DNA of 64,000 nucleotides from Synechococcus sp. PROS-9-1 (GTDB taxonomy: Bacteria > Cyanobacteriota > Cyanobacteriia > PCC-6307 > Cyanobiaceae). Below, piece by piece: positions 36,194-46,174 of the stretch. The stretch's first letter is position 1, and every line of letters starts with the position of its first letter. The DNA lies in the NCBI RefSeq assembly GCF_014279775.1, contig NZ_CP047961.1, forward strand, positions 1,674,001 to 1,738,000, in the 5' to 3' direction. A program made the position numbers and the translations under genes. The notes beneath the pieces were generated by a model that did not search any database, was not told the origin of the DNA, and worked only from the letters and a program-made list of their open reading frames with translations.

Positions 36194-36976
36194 TCAATGC
36201 CCTTCCTCACCCCATGCCGCATCGTCCACCCACAACCAAAGTTTTGGGTGACGCCGTAGCCAGCTGGCAGGCACCTCTGGATCACCATCCAGATCCAACG
36301 CCTTGCGCAGGATCCCCGCCTTAGGCGCACCGGTCACGATCAAGTGAAGTTCATTCGCCGCCAGGATCTCGTGCAGGCCCAGGGTGATCGCTTGCTCCGG
36401 AACCAACCCTGGACTGCCCTGGAACGCAGGGGCATTTTGTGATCGCGTAGCGGGGCTGAGTCTGACCACACGACAGCGCATATCTGGACCACATGGGGGC
36501 TCGTTAAATCCCACATGCCCATTACTGCCCAATCCCAACAGCTGCGAGCCAATCCCACCAGCGCTGCGGATCTCAGCTGCAAAATGATCAGCGGCCGCCT
36601 CAGGGTCGGCAGCAGCTCCATCTGGCAACAACACCTGCGCCGGATGAAGCCCGAGTGGCCGCACCAGGTGATGCCCCATAAAGGCAGAGAAGGAGCTGGG
36701 ATGCTCCGGTGACAAACCCACATATTCATCAAGATTGAAACTGAGCCAGCGCTGACGCAACAGCTGCAGACGGTCCGTAGGCCAATCCCTTAAACGTGAG
36801 ACCAATGCGGCATAAAGCGGCTCCATGGTGCGTCCCGTCGCCAAACCAAGGGGCCGAAATGCCTGTTGCTCAAGAGAGTCCCGCACTCCTTGTTCAAGCT
36901 GATCAACCACAGCCTCCATGAGCTGCAGCGGATTGCGCCTGCGCACGATGGTGATCGTGTCTGGAATCTTGAACAC
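36194..36976 (-). CDS. nagB: Glucosamine-6-phosphate deaminase NagB
   Basis: NagB converts glucosamine-6-phosphate to fructose-6-phosphate and ammonia. The 260-residue sequence has LATGRTMEPLYAAL, the LDEYVGLSPEHPSSF catalytic block, GLGSNGHVGFNEP and a metal-free C-terminus typical of the family. The start is GTG (MFKIPDTITI), 18 bases after the SpoIID-like gene. Its role may be recycling amino sugars from cell wall, which fits the upstream SpoIID gene. Confidence 0.92.
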   Translation of the reverse strand: MFKIPDTITIVRRRNPLQLMEAVVDQLEQGVRDSLEQQAFRPLGLATGRTMEPLYAALVSRLRDWPTDRLQLLRQRWLSFNLDEYVGLSPEHPSSFSAFMGHHLVRPLGLHPAQVLLPDGAAADPEAAADHFAAEIRSAGGIGSQLLGLGSNGHVGFNEPPCGPDMRCRVVRLSPATRSQNAPAFQGSPGLVPEQAITLGLHEILAANELHLIVTGAPKAGILRKALDLDGDPEVPASWLRRHPKLWLWVDDAAWGEEGH

Positions 36977-36994
36977 GAAGAGCTGCCACTGACA

Positions 36995-38407
36995 TCAACC
37001 CCACCAGGCTGACTCTGAACGGAGCCGAAGCGCCACAGTTGGGTCATCACTGGAGCGATAGGGGCGAATCTCTGCACCGCGGTAATAGTGCAAAAGAATC
37101 TGACGAAAATCAGCACCCTGAAGCGCCAGTCCATGGGCTCCCCACTGACTCATGCCAACCCCATGCCCAAAGCCTTGACCACGCGCTTCGAGAACGATCT
37201 CACCCACCCTGAGGTGAGGACGTGGCTGATTAAAGGCTGACGGGTTGAGAGGGGGGAGCGGCGGTGGTGGCAGTAGAGACGCCAGTCGACCTGAGGTGCT
37301 GGAAGAGGTATCAGGAGCACTCGCAGAGTCTTGCCAAAGACCAATCAAAGGAGGGGCTGCTTGATGGGCTGTCTCAGCAGATGCGATTAAAGACTCGGTG
37401 GAACCATTGATGAGCTCGAATTGAACCATCGTGCTTTTGAGGCCGAGACGCTGGCGAAGCTCCCTGCCGGTCAACACCAAAGAGCCACGTGGGCCCTGCA
37501 CACGCGCCGTACGCACCCGACCGGTTGAGCTTGTCTTGAGAACCTGCAAGCGCTTGACGCCTCCGGTTTCTCGAAAGAGCTCACGCAGCGCATCATCATC
37601 AAAACGTTTGTTCCAGCGATGCGCCGGACTGTGCTGATCGTGATCCGCAACGCTGACCAAGTAGGGAAGTTGATTGCGCCAAACCTCACCACTGGGTTCC
37701 GTTGCACCACCAGAGCTGCTGTGAAACACAGCATTGATCATCCGGCCAGCGTGAACTAAGACCAACGAGCGCGTGCTTTGAACGGCTTCGATCGTGCTGG
37801 GGGTTTCGGATTCAACCCCGCGGTACACCTGGCTAGACACGCTGGCCTTCACATCGAAGTCTCCAGCCTTCCCGAGCTGTCTGAGGGCATAGGTGCGCGC
37901 CGCGACGGCCTGAGCTTGCAAGGCCGGCAACGGCCAACGATGGGGCATTTCACTCCCCACCACACTGGCCAGATAGGTCTCAACCCCAAGGTGGTTCACC
38001 ACCTGCACCTGGCCGCGACGCACTAAAAACTGCAACCGCCCGCGATAACGCCGTGAGCCGAGCCAGATCCCTCGGGGATCGTCGCTTTGCACCTCGATCG
38101 CAGAGCGAGCTGAAAGTGAGCGAGACGACCCGTCGCTCATTTGACCTCTGATCTTGAGGCGCCCCGCTCGCAGACGCACCTCGATCGCGCGCATGCGTTG
38201 GTTGCCGCCGCCCAGACCCCTCACCTGCAATGGCTGCTGGCCATCAGCGCGAAGCCTCACCACCGGAGCTTGAGACAGCAACACCCGCATGGACGGCTCC
38301 TGTGCCGCTTGCGCAACCCGCTGATCAAAGCTGACCGCCATCACAGCGATCGGCATGGTCAAAGCAGCAGCCAGCACAGGAAAGAACGCTGACGTACGAG
38401 TGAGCAC
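36995..38407 (-). CDS. SpoIID/LytB-domain protein
   Basis: The 470-residue protein has a signal-like N-terminus (residues 5-25), the SpoIID domain with [14 protein letters not shown] and [17 protein letters not shown] blocks, a proline-rich linker near residue 380, and the terminal [20 protein letters not shown] motif. SpoIID enzymes are lytic transglycosylases acting on denuded glycan; cyanobacterial members probably take part in septal peptidoglycan remodelling. The start is GTG. The operon continues with nagB. Confidence 0.9.
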   Translation of the reverse strand: MLTRTSAFFPVLAAALTMPIAVMAVSFDQRVAQAAQEPSMRVLLSQAPVVRLRADGQQPLQVRGLGGGNQRMRAIEVRLRAGRLKIRGQMSDGSSRSLSARSAIEVQSDDPRGIWLGSRRYRGRLQFLVRRGQVQVVNHLGVETYLASVVGSEMPHRWPLPALQAQAVAARTYALRQLGKAGDFDVKASVSSQVYRGVESETPSTIEAVQSTRSLVLVHAGRMINAVFHSSSGGATEPSGEVWRNQLPYLVSVADHDQHSPAHRWNKRFDDDALRELFRETGGVKRLQVLKTSSTGRVRTARVQGPRGSLVLTGRELRQRLGLKSTMVQFELINGSTESLIASAETAHQAAPPLIGLWQDSASAPDTSSSTSGRLASLLPPPPLPPLNPSAFNQPRPHLRVGEIVLEARGQGFGHGVGMSQWGAHGLALQGADFRQILLHYYRGAEIRPYRSSDDPTVALRLRSESAWWG

Positions 38408-38497
38408 TACAAGCGGAACCAGGCAGCTCAGTGTGACCTGATGATTCGGACGCGGCTAGGTCCCCATGGCAGATTTGATGCGTCAGCGCGTTGTGAC

Positions 38498-39442
38498 GTG
38501 CAGGTCACCTTTCTTGGAACCAGTTCAGGCGTGCCCACCCGTGGGCGCAATGTTTCGTCTGTGGCGCTGCGTTTGCCACAGCGATCAGAACTGTGGTTAT
38601 TCGACTGCGGAGAAGGAACCCAACATCAATTTTTGCGCTGCGACTTGCGCCTCTCCCAACTGAGAAGAGTGTTCATCACCCACATGCATGGTGACCATGT
38701 CTTTGGCCTGCCAGGGCTGTTGGCGAGTTTGGGGCTCGGCGGCACAAGCAATGGGGTGGACCTCTACGGCCCTGACCCCTTGGATGCGTATCTCCAAGGG
38801 GTTCTGCGCACGAGTTCCACCCGCATCGGCTATCCGCTTGCGATCCATCGCGTACACGAAGCAGCCGAACAGAACAGCGTTGTGTTCGAAGACGACGATC
38901 TGATCGTGACCGCGGCCCCCCTCAACCATCGCGTTCCGGCTTACGCCTATCGAGTCGAACAAAAACCAAGAGCAGGTCGCTTTGACATCGATAAGGCCCG
39001 AGAGCTACAGATCCCGCCGGGGCCGGTCTATGCAGCTCTGAAGCGCGGCGAATCGGTCAAGTTGGACGACGGTCGAACCATCGATGGCCGGACCTTATGC
39101 GGGCCAGACCAGCCTGGTGTGAGCGTTGTGTATTGCACAGATACCGTCTTCTGCGAAGCAGCGGTGCAGTTGGCTCAGGGAGCCGACCTGCTGATCCATG
39201 AATCAACCTTCTCCCATGCCGAAGCCGACATGGCTTTCAAGAGGCAACACTCCACAAGCACCATGGCGGCCCAGACCGCTGCGGAAGCCGGCGTTAAGCA
39301 GTTGGCGTTGACCCACCTCAGCCCTCGCTATGCCCCTGGAAACGCAGTCACCGCCGACGATTTAGTTGCCGAGGCCCGTGCCATTTTCCCGAACACAATT
39401 TTGGCCAAGGATTTCCTCAATGTGGACGTGAATCACTCTTGA
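38498..39442 (+). CDS. rnz: Ribonuclease Z
   Basis: RNase Z trims tRNA 3' ends. The metallo-beta-lactamase motif HMHGDH is at residues 62-67, and [11 protein letters not shown]-like [14 protein letters not shown] begins the protein. An ATG at 38441 would add 19 residues outside the conserved fold; the GTG at 38498 gives the typical [11 protein letters not shown] start and 314 residues. It precedes psbV on the same strand. Confidence 0.93.
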   Translation: MQVTFLGTSSGVPTRGRNVSSVALRLPQRSELWLFDCGEGTQHQFLRCDLRLSQLRRVFITHMHGDHVFGLPGLLASLGLGGTSNGVDLYGPDPLDAYLQGVLRTSSTRIGYPLAIHRVHEAAEQNSVVFEDDDLIVTAAPLNHRVPAYAYRVEQKPRAGRFDIDKARELQIPPGPVYAALKRGESVKLDDGRTIDGRTLCGPDQPGVSVVYCTDTVFCEAAVQLAQGADLLIHESTFSHAEADMAFKRQHSTSTMAAQTAAEAGVKQLALTHLSPRYAPGNAVTADDLVAEARAIFPNTILAKDFLNVDVNHS

Positions 39443-39559
39443 TGAGCGTGCCCGCGCTGCAACAGTTCGTGATCACTAGACCCTCTAGGGCCTCATCCGC
39501 ATCCCACCCCGTGATACAAGGACTTGGTGCGCTGTCTACGTCAGTCTCTGACATCTTTC

Positions 39560-40072
39560 ATGGCCTCTTTTTTCTCCACATTGCGTCGATCCTTGAATCG
39601 ACTGCTGATCGCACTGCCGGTGCTGCTTGGACTATTGATCAGTGCCCCCGCCCAGGCCGCCCAGTGGGATGCCGAGACCCTCACGGTGCCAGCTGACGGC
39701 GATGGCGCCCTGGTCACCTTCAGTGAGCAGGAAATCAAGACAGGACGGAAGGTGTTCAACGTCAGCTGCGGCACCTGCCACGCCGGCGGTATCACCAAAA
39801 CCAACCAGAATGTAGGCCTAGATACTGAAACGCTTGCGCTGGCCACTCCAGTCCGTGACAACGTTGCGGCTCTCGTGGATTACATCCAAGACCCCACGTC
39901 CTATGACGGGGAGTACAGCATTGCCGATCTGCATCCCAGCATGCGCAGTCGAGATCTTTACCCCGCCATGCGCGATCTCACCGATGAAGATCTTCGCCTG
40001 ATGTCTGGGTACATCCTGGTAGCTCCCAAAGTCTTGGGTGTCGAATGGGGCGGCGGAAAAATTTACTTCTAA
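39560..40072 (+). CDS. psbV: Cytochrome c550, PSII extrinsic protein PsbV
   Basis: PsbV stabilises the oxygen-evolving cluster on the lumenal side of photosystem II. The precursor has 170 residues with a signal peptide (cut after SAPAQA, residue 33). The heme motif CGTCH is at residues 70-74, and the second axial ligand is His125 in ADLHPSMRS, that is His41 and His92 of the 137-residue mature protein, exactly as in the family. The ATG at 39560 gives a normal signal peptide; the frame to 39524 is an overextension. A strong terminator follows. Confidence 0.97.
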   Translation: MASFFSTLRRSLNRLLIALPVLLGLLISAPAQAAQWDAETLTVPADGDGALVTFSEQEIKTGRKVFNVSCGTCHAGGITKTNQNVGLDTETLALATPVRDNVAALVDYIQDPTSYDGEYSIADLHPSMRSRDLYPAMRDLTDEDLRLMSGYILVAPKVLGVEWGGGKIYF

Positions 40073-40376
40073 TCCTTTGATTAGATAATTCCGCCACAAA
40101 AAGTGTGAATAAAGGGCCTCAAGCAATCTTGGGGCCCTTTATTTATGCATAGAAGACGCATAAAAAGCCAGCGATAAAGCATGTCCAGAGATTCAGGCTG
40201 AATCCCTCAAGACGAGATCCAGCAAAGGCCAAAACAACAAGGCAACAAACGTCTATTAACTTAATTTAAATAAAATGTTGGCACCTTGCGAAACAAAAAA
40301 TTTCAACCAGACCACGTAATATTTTCAACCAATTCAAGATATATTCTACGTAAAGAAATCTGGAGTCTCTTCAACA
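40073..40376. other. psbV-to-linker intergenic region
   Basis: Apart from the psbV terminator this 304-base gap contains no supported gene. The last 120 bases are AT-rich and probably contain the linker promoter; no motif can be named. Confidence 0.5.
40108..40143 (+). terminator. Intrinsic terminator after psbV
   Basis: AAAGGGCCTCAAG (40111-40123) pairs with CTTGGGGCCCTTT (40128-40140) with one mismatch around a 4-base loop, extended by AAT/ATT. It lies about 40 bases after the psbV stop. The A/T tracts on both sides make it potentially bidirectional. Confidence 0.85.
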
Positions 40377-41282
40377 ATGCTCTCCTCAACATCAGTCATC
40401 ACAAGCTTTGGCGGTGAACGCGAAGCTACGCCCTCTATCTCATATAAGAGTGCACAGAATAAATCTTCCCAGTCCGCGGCACTACGCAATAGCGAATTCA
40501 AGCGAAGACAGTGCGAGGGAATGAAACTCGCCATAGGCCCTCGCCTTCACAATCAATGCGGGAGCAAAGTCACTTTCGAGGACTATCCGGACCTGTCTGC
40601 AGAGGCACTAGAGAAGGCTCTAAGCGCTGCCTACCAACATGTCTATGGCAATGCACATGTCATGGACAATGAGAGATCCGCTTCTCTTGAAGCACAATTA
40701 AGAGATGGGCGCATTTCGATTCAAGATTTTGTACGGGGGCTCGCTAAATCTGACTTCTACAAGAAAAACTTCTACGACAAATGTTCTCCAGAAAGAACAA
40801 TTGAGCTCGATTTCAAACATATTTTAGGGAGGACACCTCATGATCAAAGCGAGATCAGCAAATACATTGAAATCCAAGCGTTAAAAGGGCATCATGCTGT
40901 GATTGATGCAATGGTGGACTCAGCCGAATATTCAGAAACATTCGGACGATATACAGTTCCTTATATGAGGTCTTGGCTTTCACAAGCAGGATCAGCTCAA
41001 TCAGCATTCAATAGAACGGCTGCGGTTTGCCTTGGATATGCATATAGCGACAAAGCTATCGGAATCAACTCAAGGCTTAGTCAAGGCTTAAAAACAGGGC
41101 AAGCAGACAGCATTGTCTTCCCACATGCATCAAAACTGAATTTCTCTGGACCAAACCTGATTCTTAAGAGAGGAAAGCCAGCAGCATGGGTCACAAAATC
41201 AGCAACTGTTCTAACAATCGCCGGAACAATCGAAGTAACCCGAATCATTCTCACGATTGCCTTTAGCGCCTTCGCTTCTTGA
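40377..41282 (+). CDS. Phycobilisome rod-linker protein with hydrophobic C-terminus
   Basis: This 301-residue protein has the linker domain of phycobilisome rod linkers from about residue 45 to 190: FEDYPDLSAEALEKALSAAY, the VRGLAKSDFYKKNFYDKCSP block and ELDFKHILGRTPHDQSEISK. In place of a CpcD-like C-terminal domain, it ends in a hydrophobic helix (VLTIAGTIEVTRIILTIAFS). CpcG2/CpcL-type linkers have the same feature and tether rods to photosystem I or the NDH complex; this one has a longer Ser-rich N-terminus. It is away from any phycobilisome gene cluster. An alternative is a linker for a phycoerythrin rod. Confidence 0.8.
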   Translation: MLSSTSVITSFGGEREATPSISYKSAQNKSSQSAALRNSEFKRRQCEGMKLAIGPRLHNQCGSKVTFEDYPDLSAEALEKALSAAYQHVYGNAHVMDNERSASLEAQLRDGRISIQDFVRGLAKSDFYKKNFYDKCSPERTIELDFKHILGRTPHDQSEISKYIEIQALKGHHAVIDAMVDSAEYSETFGRYTVPYMRSWLSQAGSAQSAFNRTAAVCLGYAYSDKAIGINSRLSQGLKTGQADSIVFPHASKLNFSGPNLILKRGKPAAWVTKSATVLTIAGTIEVTRIILTIAFSAFAS

Positions 41283-41492
41283 CGAAGAGATTGAGGCGAA
41301 TGCATCCTGACCATAAAAATGCAGGATACGTTTGTCTCCAGACAAGATCATCTCTCGACCAAAAGATCGGAGAGTTGTGAAATCCTTGGACCTAATTGCG
41401 TAATATTATTCTTTTCATTGCATAGTGCTCAGCTCCACTTGATTCGTCTATAGGAACTGAGCCGCAATCATGCTCTTCTAATCTTTAAATTC

Positions 41493-41786
41493 ATGACAAA
41501 AGGCTATTGGGTTGTGACTGGCAATATTCACACCCCCCTAGGGATGGTTCCTTATATCAAAAAATTCACCGCTTGGCTTCCAACAGTCGGCGCGCGTTTA
41601 CTAATACGTGACCTTCAGGCTGATGTAAGGGAAGGCACTCCTGGCTCAGTCAATATCATTGTTGAATTTGATTCAAAAGAGAAAGCAGTCACTGCGTATG
41701 AATCAACAGAATACCAAGAATTAATTAATCTCAGGCTTCAGCATTCAGATCTCAGCCTCACCATCACAGAAAAATTGTTAGACTAA
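41493..41786 (+). CDS. DUF1330-family protein
   Basis: The 97-residue protein has the conserved start (KGYWVVTGNIHTPLGMVPYI), a central GARLLIRDLQADV strand and the VIIEFDSKEKAVTAYESTEY segment of DUF1330 ferredoxin-like dimers. Function is unknown. It is preceded by an AT-rich intergenic region and stands as a single gene. Confidence 0.85.
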   Translation: MTKGYWVVTGNIHTPLGMVPYIKKFTAWLPTVGARLLIRDLQADVREGTPGSVNIIVEFDSKEKAVTAYESTEYQELINLRLQHSDLSLTITEKLLD

Positions 41787-42039
41787 CATCCCAATAAGTC
41801 AACACTCTGCTGACAAATCCTGCCTCTTTGCATTGACTTCAAAGCGAGATGTTGTTTTTTCACAATGGCCATAGGCGCAGCATTAGAGCAGTAAGTTCTA
41901 TGCCACAGAGAAAATATTAGCTCAACTGATCAGTGAAAAGCCTGAAGATTCAAGACACTTTTGAAGAACAATAAGGATCAAGCCCATCTCTCCTCACAAC
42001 AACTAATCCGAAGAATGCAGTCTGCCTAGCAAAGTGCTT

Positions 42040-42459
42040 TCAATGTTGCTCTTCAGCAAATGACTGCGAAGGAGTGTGATTCAAAGCGAGCATTGATTTT
42101 GGTAGCCGGCTGTACCACCATTCCTGCAACTCAGGCGTCAAACGCATCGAAAAGAGCGTTAGGAGAGTAGCTGTAGGGCGAGAGCCCGGCTGGAGCAACT
42201 CAACCGAATATGAGGGGCAGCGCCTGGAAGCAAGATCTGGCACAAATCGGCGCCCCACCCGGCGCCAACTTGGCTCCTTGCTGCGCCAAGCCAAGCGACA
42301 ACAGGGCCAGGGGAGCTCCTCCCGATCAAACAAACGACAACAGGGTCCAATCACCCGAAAGCTGTACTGCCCCCCTGGACTGGCATGCACCGATCCATGC
42401 TCTAGCAGTGCCTGAACATCCGAACGCAATGCAGAAACAGGTGTCACGGGAATGACCAA
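42040..42459 (-). CDS. Conserved picocyanobacterial hypothetical protein
   Basis: The frame encodes up to 139 residues with a TTG start; a GTG four codons later is an alternative. It is rich in Arg, Pro and Trp, with several Cys pairs (CCRLFDREELPWPCCRLAW) and a C-terminal block RLTPELQEWWYSRLPKSMLA that looks conserved. No metal or catalytic motif can be asserted. It is downstream of petF on the same strand, behind the petF terminator. Confidence 0.6.
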   Translation of the reverse strand: MVIPVTPVSALRSDVQALLEHGSVHASPGGQYSFRVIGPCCRLFDREELPWPCCRLAWRSKEPSWRRVGRRFVPDLASRRCPSYSVELLQPGSRPTATLLTLFSMRLTPELQEWWYSRLPKSMLALNHTPSQSFAEEQH

Positions 42460-42480
42460 AGCCTAAGAGCCGTATTCACA

Positions 42481-42506
42481 TTAAAAAGCCACCCGCGAGG
42501 GTGGCC
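42481..42506 (-). terminator. Intrinsic terminator after petF
   Basis: On the minus strand GCCACCC pairs with GGGTGGC around a 4-base loop, followed by TTTTTA. The stem is 7 bp and G-C rich. It stands 44 bases after the petF stop. Confidence 0.85.
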
Positions 42507-42549
42507 AAACGATCGCTTTGATGACGACCTCAGCTCAGGGCTGAAGGAC

Positions 42550-42849
42550 TCAATAAAGCTCTTCTTCAGCGTGAGTTTTGATGGTGCAATCCGAGGTGGG
42601 GTAAGCCACACAGGTCAGAACGAAACCAGCTTCGATCTGGTCGTCGTCCAGGAAGCTCTGGTCGGACTGATCAACGGTGCCGGCAGTGATTTTGCCTGCG
42701 CAAGTGGAACATGCGCCTGCACGGCAGGAGTAGGGAAGATCGACGCCTTGCTCTTCAGCAGCATCGAGGATGTACTGATCGTCAGGAACTTCGATGGTAT
42801 TGTTAAGACCTTCGCTCTCGCTGACCAGGGTGACCTTATAAGAAGCCAT
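42550..42849 (-). CDS. petF: [2Fe-2S] ferredoxin PetF
   Basis: The 99-residue plant-type ferredoxin carries electrons from photosystem I to FNR, thioredoxin reductase and others. The cluster ligands are Cys42, Cys47, Cys50 and Cys80 ([10 protein letters not shown] ... VLTC). The longer frame to 42966 would add 39 residues without homology, so the ATG at 42849 ([11 protein letters not shown]) is the start. It is a single-gene unit with its own terminator. The substrate for FtrV and the FTR complex is this kind of protein. Confidence 0.97.
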   Translation of the reverse strand: MASYKVTLVSESEGLNNTIEVPDDQYILDAAEEQGVDLPYSCRAGACSTCAGKITAGTVDQSDQSFLDDDQIEAGFVLTCVAYPTSDCTIKTHAEEELY

Positions 42850-42990
42850 GGATGGAAGTAATGCGCAGAGATCGGATCGATCTGAATCTGCTGGACGGAA
42901 CCATTCTACATCGGACAGACGCCTTGATACGGGATTCATCAGGGTTTTCTGTTGAAGCCCAATCAAAGAAGGGGCATTAATAAGAAGGGC

Positions 42991-43887
42991 TTATCGAAAA
43001 ATGCGCTTGATTTCGAGCAGGCCCCAGCGACCCTGTTCCCCGATTGGCCTTGCCTGCCAGCCATATTCAGCCAAAACCTCAATCAGCCGAGGTGCCTGAT
43101 CCACCAAAAGGCCACTCAAAAGTCCGCGACCTGTGGACTTCAGCACAGAAGAGAACTGCGGGGCTAGAGCTTCGATCACCGGAGCCAGGATGTTGCAGAG
43201 GAGCAAATCGGCCTCCTCTCCGTTCAACAAGGTCGCAAGCGTGTCGATCGATCCATGGCTAACGCGAAGTTGCTCGGCCTTCAAACCGTTGAGGGCAGCG
43301 TTGTCTGTCGTCGCACGAACCGCCAGTGAGTCGGTATCTGCAGCGAGAACCTCGCTGGCGCCAAGAGCCAAAGAAGCCAAGCCCAAGACTCCACTCCCGC
43401 AGCCCAAATCGGCCACCCGCTGATGGTGGGGCGGCATCGCCTCGAGAGCTTCCAGGCAGAGGCGAGTGGTGGGATGACTTCCGGTCCCAAAAGCGCTGCC
43501 AGGGTCCATCTTCAAAACCAAACGGTGGGCGTACTCCTCAGGGACCTGCAGCCATGCCGGAAGGATCAACAAGCGCTGACCCACCGGATCTGGTTGCCAG
43601 TGCTTCTTCCAACTAAGACTCCAGTCTTCATCGGCCAACTCCTCCCAAAGCGGCTCTGCCAAGGCGAGTCCAAAAGTATCCGCCATCGGGCGAAGGCTGT
43701 TCAGCAACTGATCCCGTTGATCCTGCGGCCACTCCGACGCTGGAAGCCATGCCAGCAGTGTGCGCTGATCCGGCGACTCTGGGGCATGTTGAACAGCCAA
43801 GCGATGCAGCCCTAGGGACTCCAACTTCCAGAGAAGAGACTCCTCAAGGTCAGGAGGCAAGGGCAAGGAGAGGCGCCACCACATCAC
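42991..43887 (-). CDS. prmA: Ribosomal protein L11 methyltransferase PrmA
   Basis: PrmA trimethylates ribosomal protein L11. The 298-residue protein has the N-terminal substrate domain, motif GTGSHPTTRLCLEALE, and the SAM-binding motif VADLGCGSGVLGLASLALGA. ATG or the second Met is the start. It overlaps the serA stop by 4 bases, so the two are translationally coupled. Confidence 0.93.
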   Translation of the reverse strand: MMWWRLSLPLPPDLEESLLWKLESLGLHRLAVQHAPESPDQRTLLAWLPASEWPQDQRDQLLNSLRPMADTFGLALAEPLWEELADEDWSLSWKKHWQPDPVGQRLLILPAWLQVPEEYAHRLVLKMDPGSAFGTGSHPTTRLCLEALEAMPPHHQRVADLGCGSGVLGLASLALGASEVLAADTDSLAVRATTDNAALNGLKAEQLRVSHGSIDTLATLLNGEEADLLLCNILAPVIEALAPQFSSVLKSTGRGLLSGLLVDQAPRLIEVLAEYGWQARPIGEQGRWGLLEIKRIFR

Positions 43888-45470
43888 AGCGTGACCGGAT
43901 GGGCTTCCTGAATGCCGTTAATGCCATGAATGGTGGTCAACAGGGCGGGTGGAATCGGGTCATCAATACTGAGAACCATCACGGCATCGCCACGAACGAT
44001 GCGACGCCCCACCTGCATTGATGCGATGTTGACATTGTGCTCTCCGAGAAGAGAGCCAAGGTGACCAATGATGCCTGGCATGTCGCGGTGCCTGGTGAAC
44101 AGCATGTGACGGCTGGGCGGAACATTCACCGGAAATTCATCAATGCTGGTTACGCGCAAATCACCGTCGGCGAACACCGCACCGGTGACGCTGTGACCTC
44201 CCTGACCACCGCGAGTGGTGAGCTGCAGCGAGCCACCTGCAAAATCGCGACTGGCATCGTCTTTAATTTCCAGCACATGAATGCCTCGGCCCTTGGCCTC
44301 TAGCGATGCATTCACATAGTTGATCCGATCTCCCAGCGCAGTACTGAGCAAGCCCTTAAGGGCTGCTACCACAAGGGGCTGTGAAGGGTGGCTGGCGAAT
44401 TCACCTTGCAAGCGCACCTCCAACTCCTGAATCTGACCGCCACTGAGTTGGCTCACCAACAAACCGAGGGTTTCCGCCAACTGGAGATGGGGCTTGAGGC
44501 GCTCCATGATCTCAGCACTGAGCCCTGGAATATTCACGGCGCTGCGGGCAGGCAGCCCCAGCAACACATCACGAATTTGTTCAGCGACATCGACCGCCAC
44601 ATTTTCTTGGGCCTCTTCCGTCGATGCTCCGAGATGAGGGGTCAAGACAAGTCCTCGTTCAACGGCGCGCAGAGGGGAGTCCTGAGCCAACGGTTCAGAG
44701 GCAAATACATCCAGACCGGCCCCAGCGATCACCCCGGATTCAATCGCTTCCGCGATCGCAGGCTCATCAACAATTCCACCGCGCGCACAATTCACAATCC
44801 GTGCCGTACTTTTCATCGTGCGCAAAAGCTCGGCATTCACCAGATTTTCCGTATCAGGTGTGCGAGGAATATGCAGAGTGATGTAATCGGCCTGCTGGAA
44901 GAGTGCTTCCAGAGTGGTGAGACGCACCTGCATCTGCTGGGCACGTTCTGCAGAGATGAACGGATCAAACGCGATCACATCCATGCCCATCGCTTTCGCG
45001 ACGCGAGCGACGTGGGAGCCAATTTTGCCTAACCCCACCACGCCGAGAACTTTTTTATAGAGCTCATTTCCCACATATTTTTTGCGATCCCACGCCCCAG
45101 ACCGCATCGAACCATGGGCTTGCGGCACATGACGAGACACCGACAGCAACATCGCAAGCGCATGCTCTGCCGCTGCGATCGTGTTGCCCTCTGGTGAATT
45201 CACCACCAACACACCGCGTTGAGTAGCCGCAGGTACATCCACGTTGTCGACCCCCACGCCGGCACGACCGATGATCCGCAACCGATCAGCAGCCTCAATC
45301 ACATCGGCTGTGACCTGGGTCCCTGAACGGATCATTAGGGCGTCGTAATCACCAATGATCGATTTGAGCTCTTCCGGTGACAACCCAATGCGCTCATCGA
45401 CTTGAGCCACTTGGCCAAGGATGTCGAGCCCCGCCTGATCAATGGGGTCTGAAACAAGAACTTTTGTCAT
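43884..45470 (-). CDS. serA: D-3-phosphoglycerate dehydrogenase SerA
   Basis: SerA makes phosphohydroxypyruvate, the first step of serine synthesis. From the ATG at 45470 it has 528 residues in the long form: substrate domain, NAD domain with GVVGLGKIGSHVARVAKAMG, an intervening domain, and a C-terminal ACT regulatory domain (residues about 450-528, DMPGIIGHLGSLLGEHNVNI). The Arg, Glu and His catalytic residues are in the NCARGGIVDE and PHLGASTEEA segments. It forms an operon with prmA. Confidence 0.95.
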   Translation of the reverse strand: MTKVLVSDPIDQAGLDILGQVAQVDERIGLSPEELKSIIGDYDALMIRSGTQVTADVIEAADRLRIIGRAGVGVDNVDVPAATQRGVLVVNSPEGNTIAAAEHALAMLLSVSRHVPQAHGSMRSGAWDRKKYVGNELYKKVLGVVGLGKIGSHVARVAKAMGMDVIAFDPFISAERAQQMQVRLTTLEALFQQADYITLHIPRTPDTENLVNAELLRTMKSTARIVNCARGGIVDEPAIAEAIESGVIAGAGLDVFASEPLAQDSPLRAVERGLVLTPHLGASTEEAQENVAVDVAEQIRDVLLGLPARSAVNIPGLSAEIMERLKPHLQLAETLGLLVSQLSGGQIQELEVRLQGEFASHPSQPLVVAALKGLLSTALGDRINYVNASLEAKGRGIHVLEIKDDASRDFAGGSLQLTTRGGQGGHSVTGAVFADGDLRVTSIDEFPVNVPPSRHMLFTRHRDMPGIIGHLGSLLGEHNVNIASMQVGRRIVRGDAVMVLSIDDPIPPALLTTIHGINGIQEAHPVTL

Positions 45471-45616
45471 CCAGCGGCGGGAGAGAGCCACCATGAACTG
45501 TAGGGATCAGCCCGAAGCTTCTCCTCTAAGTGTCTTCCAGCCCAAACAGTTCCAAGAGAATCGGCTCCAGGGGAAACAGTTCCGAGAGAGAATGATCATT
45601 CGGCTGCTGTTTTTTC

Positions 45617-46174
45617 ATGCCCGTTTGCGTTCTGGTTCTCAATGAGCGCATTGCTGCCGACCGTCTTCGCCTCTCGCTCCAAGACTTAGGCACGCCATTG
45701 CTTCGCGTCGCCCTCGTGGCACCCGCCCCCGGGAAAGGGTCCGAACCACAGGAACAACAACCCATCTCTGATTCTGATTTGCCCGCTGAGGCGATGGACG
45801 ATGTTGACCTGCTCAACCCAAGCCTGGCGCGCCGTCGACGTCAGAAATCGATGGCGCGCTGGTTGATGCCCTTCGGATTTTTTGCCGGCTGCACCTTCAC
45901 CCAGATCACCACGCTCGACACTTTTGCAATCTTTGGTCCCTGGGGAGAAGCCTTGATTGGAGGACTTCTGGGCATGGGCTCAGGCCTCATGGGTAGCTAT
46001 GCGGCCGCCGCCAGCGTGCCGTCTGAAAACGAAGACGGCGTCAGGATCCTGCGCAATCGGAACATCGAAGGCTGCTGGCTGCTGCTCTTAGAAACGAGGC
46101 CAGGGATGGAATTGCCTTGGCAAACCGTCCAAAAGGCACGTCCCCAGCAAGTGGTTCGCCTCAGCGAACTATGA
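45617..46174 (+). CDS. Conserved cyanobacterial membrane protein
   Basis: The 185-residue protein begins MPVCVLVLNERIAADRLRLS, with a soluble N-terminal ALVAPAPGKGSEPQEQQPIS region and two hydrophobic helices at about residues 83-133 (ARWLMPFGFFAGCTFTQITT then IFGPWGEALIGGLLGMGSGL). Its stop overlaps the start of the S4-domain gene (ATGA), so they form a unit. Function is unknown; coupling suggests a photosystem II assembly context. Confidence 0.7.
   Translation: MPVCVLVLNERIAADRLRLSLQDLGTPLLRVALVAPAPGKGSEPQEQQPISDSDLPAEAMDDVDLLNPSLARRRRQKSMARWLMPFGFFAGCTFTQITTLDTFAIFGPWGEALIGGLLGMGSGLMGSYAAAASVPSENEDGVRILRNRNIEGCWLLLLETRPGMELPWQTVQKARPQQVVRLSEL

Noticed and set aside
44388-45032. 214-residue plus-strand ORF antisense to serA
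   Set aside because: serA is intact and strongly supported; the antisense frame is rich in His, Arg and Gln, typical of a shadow.
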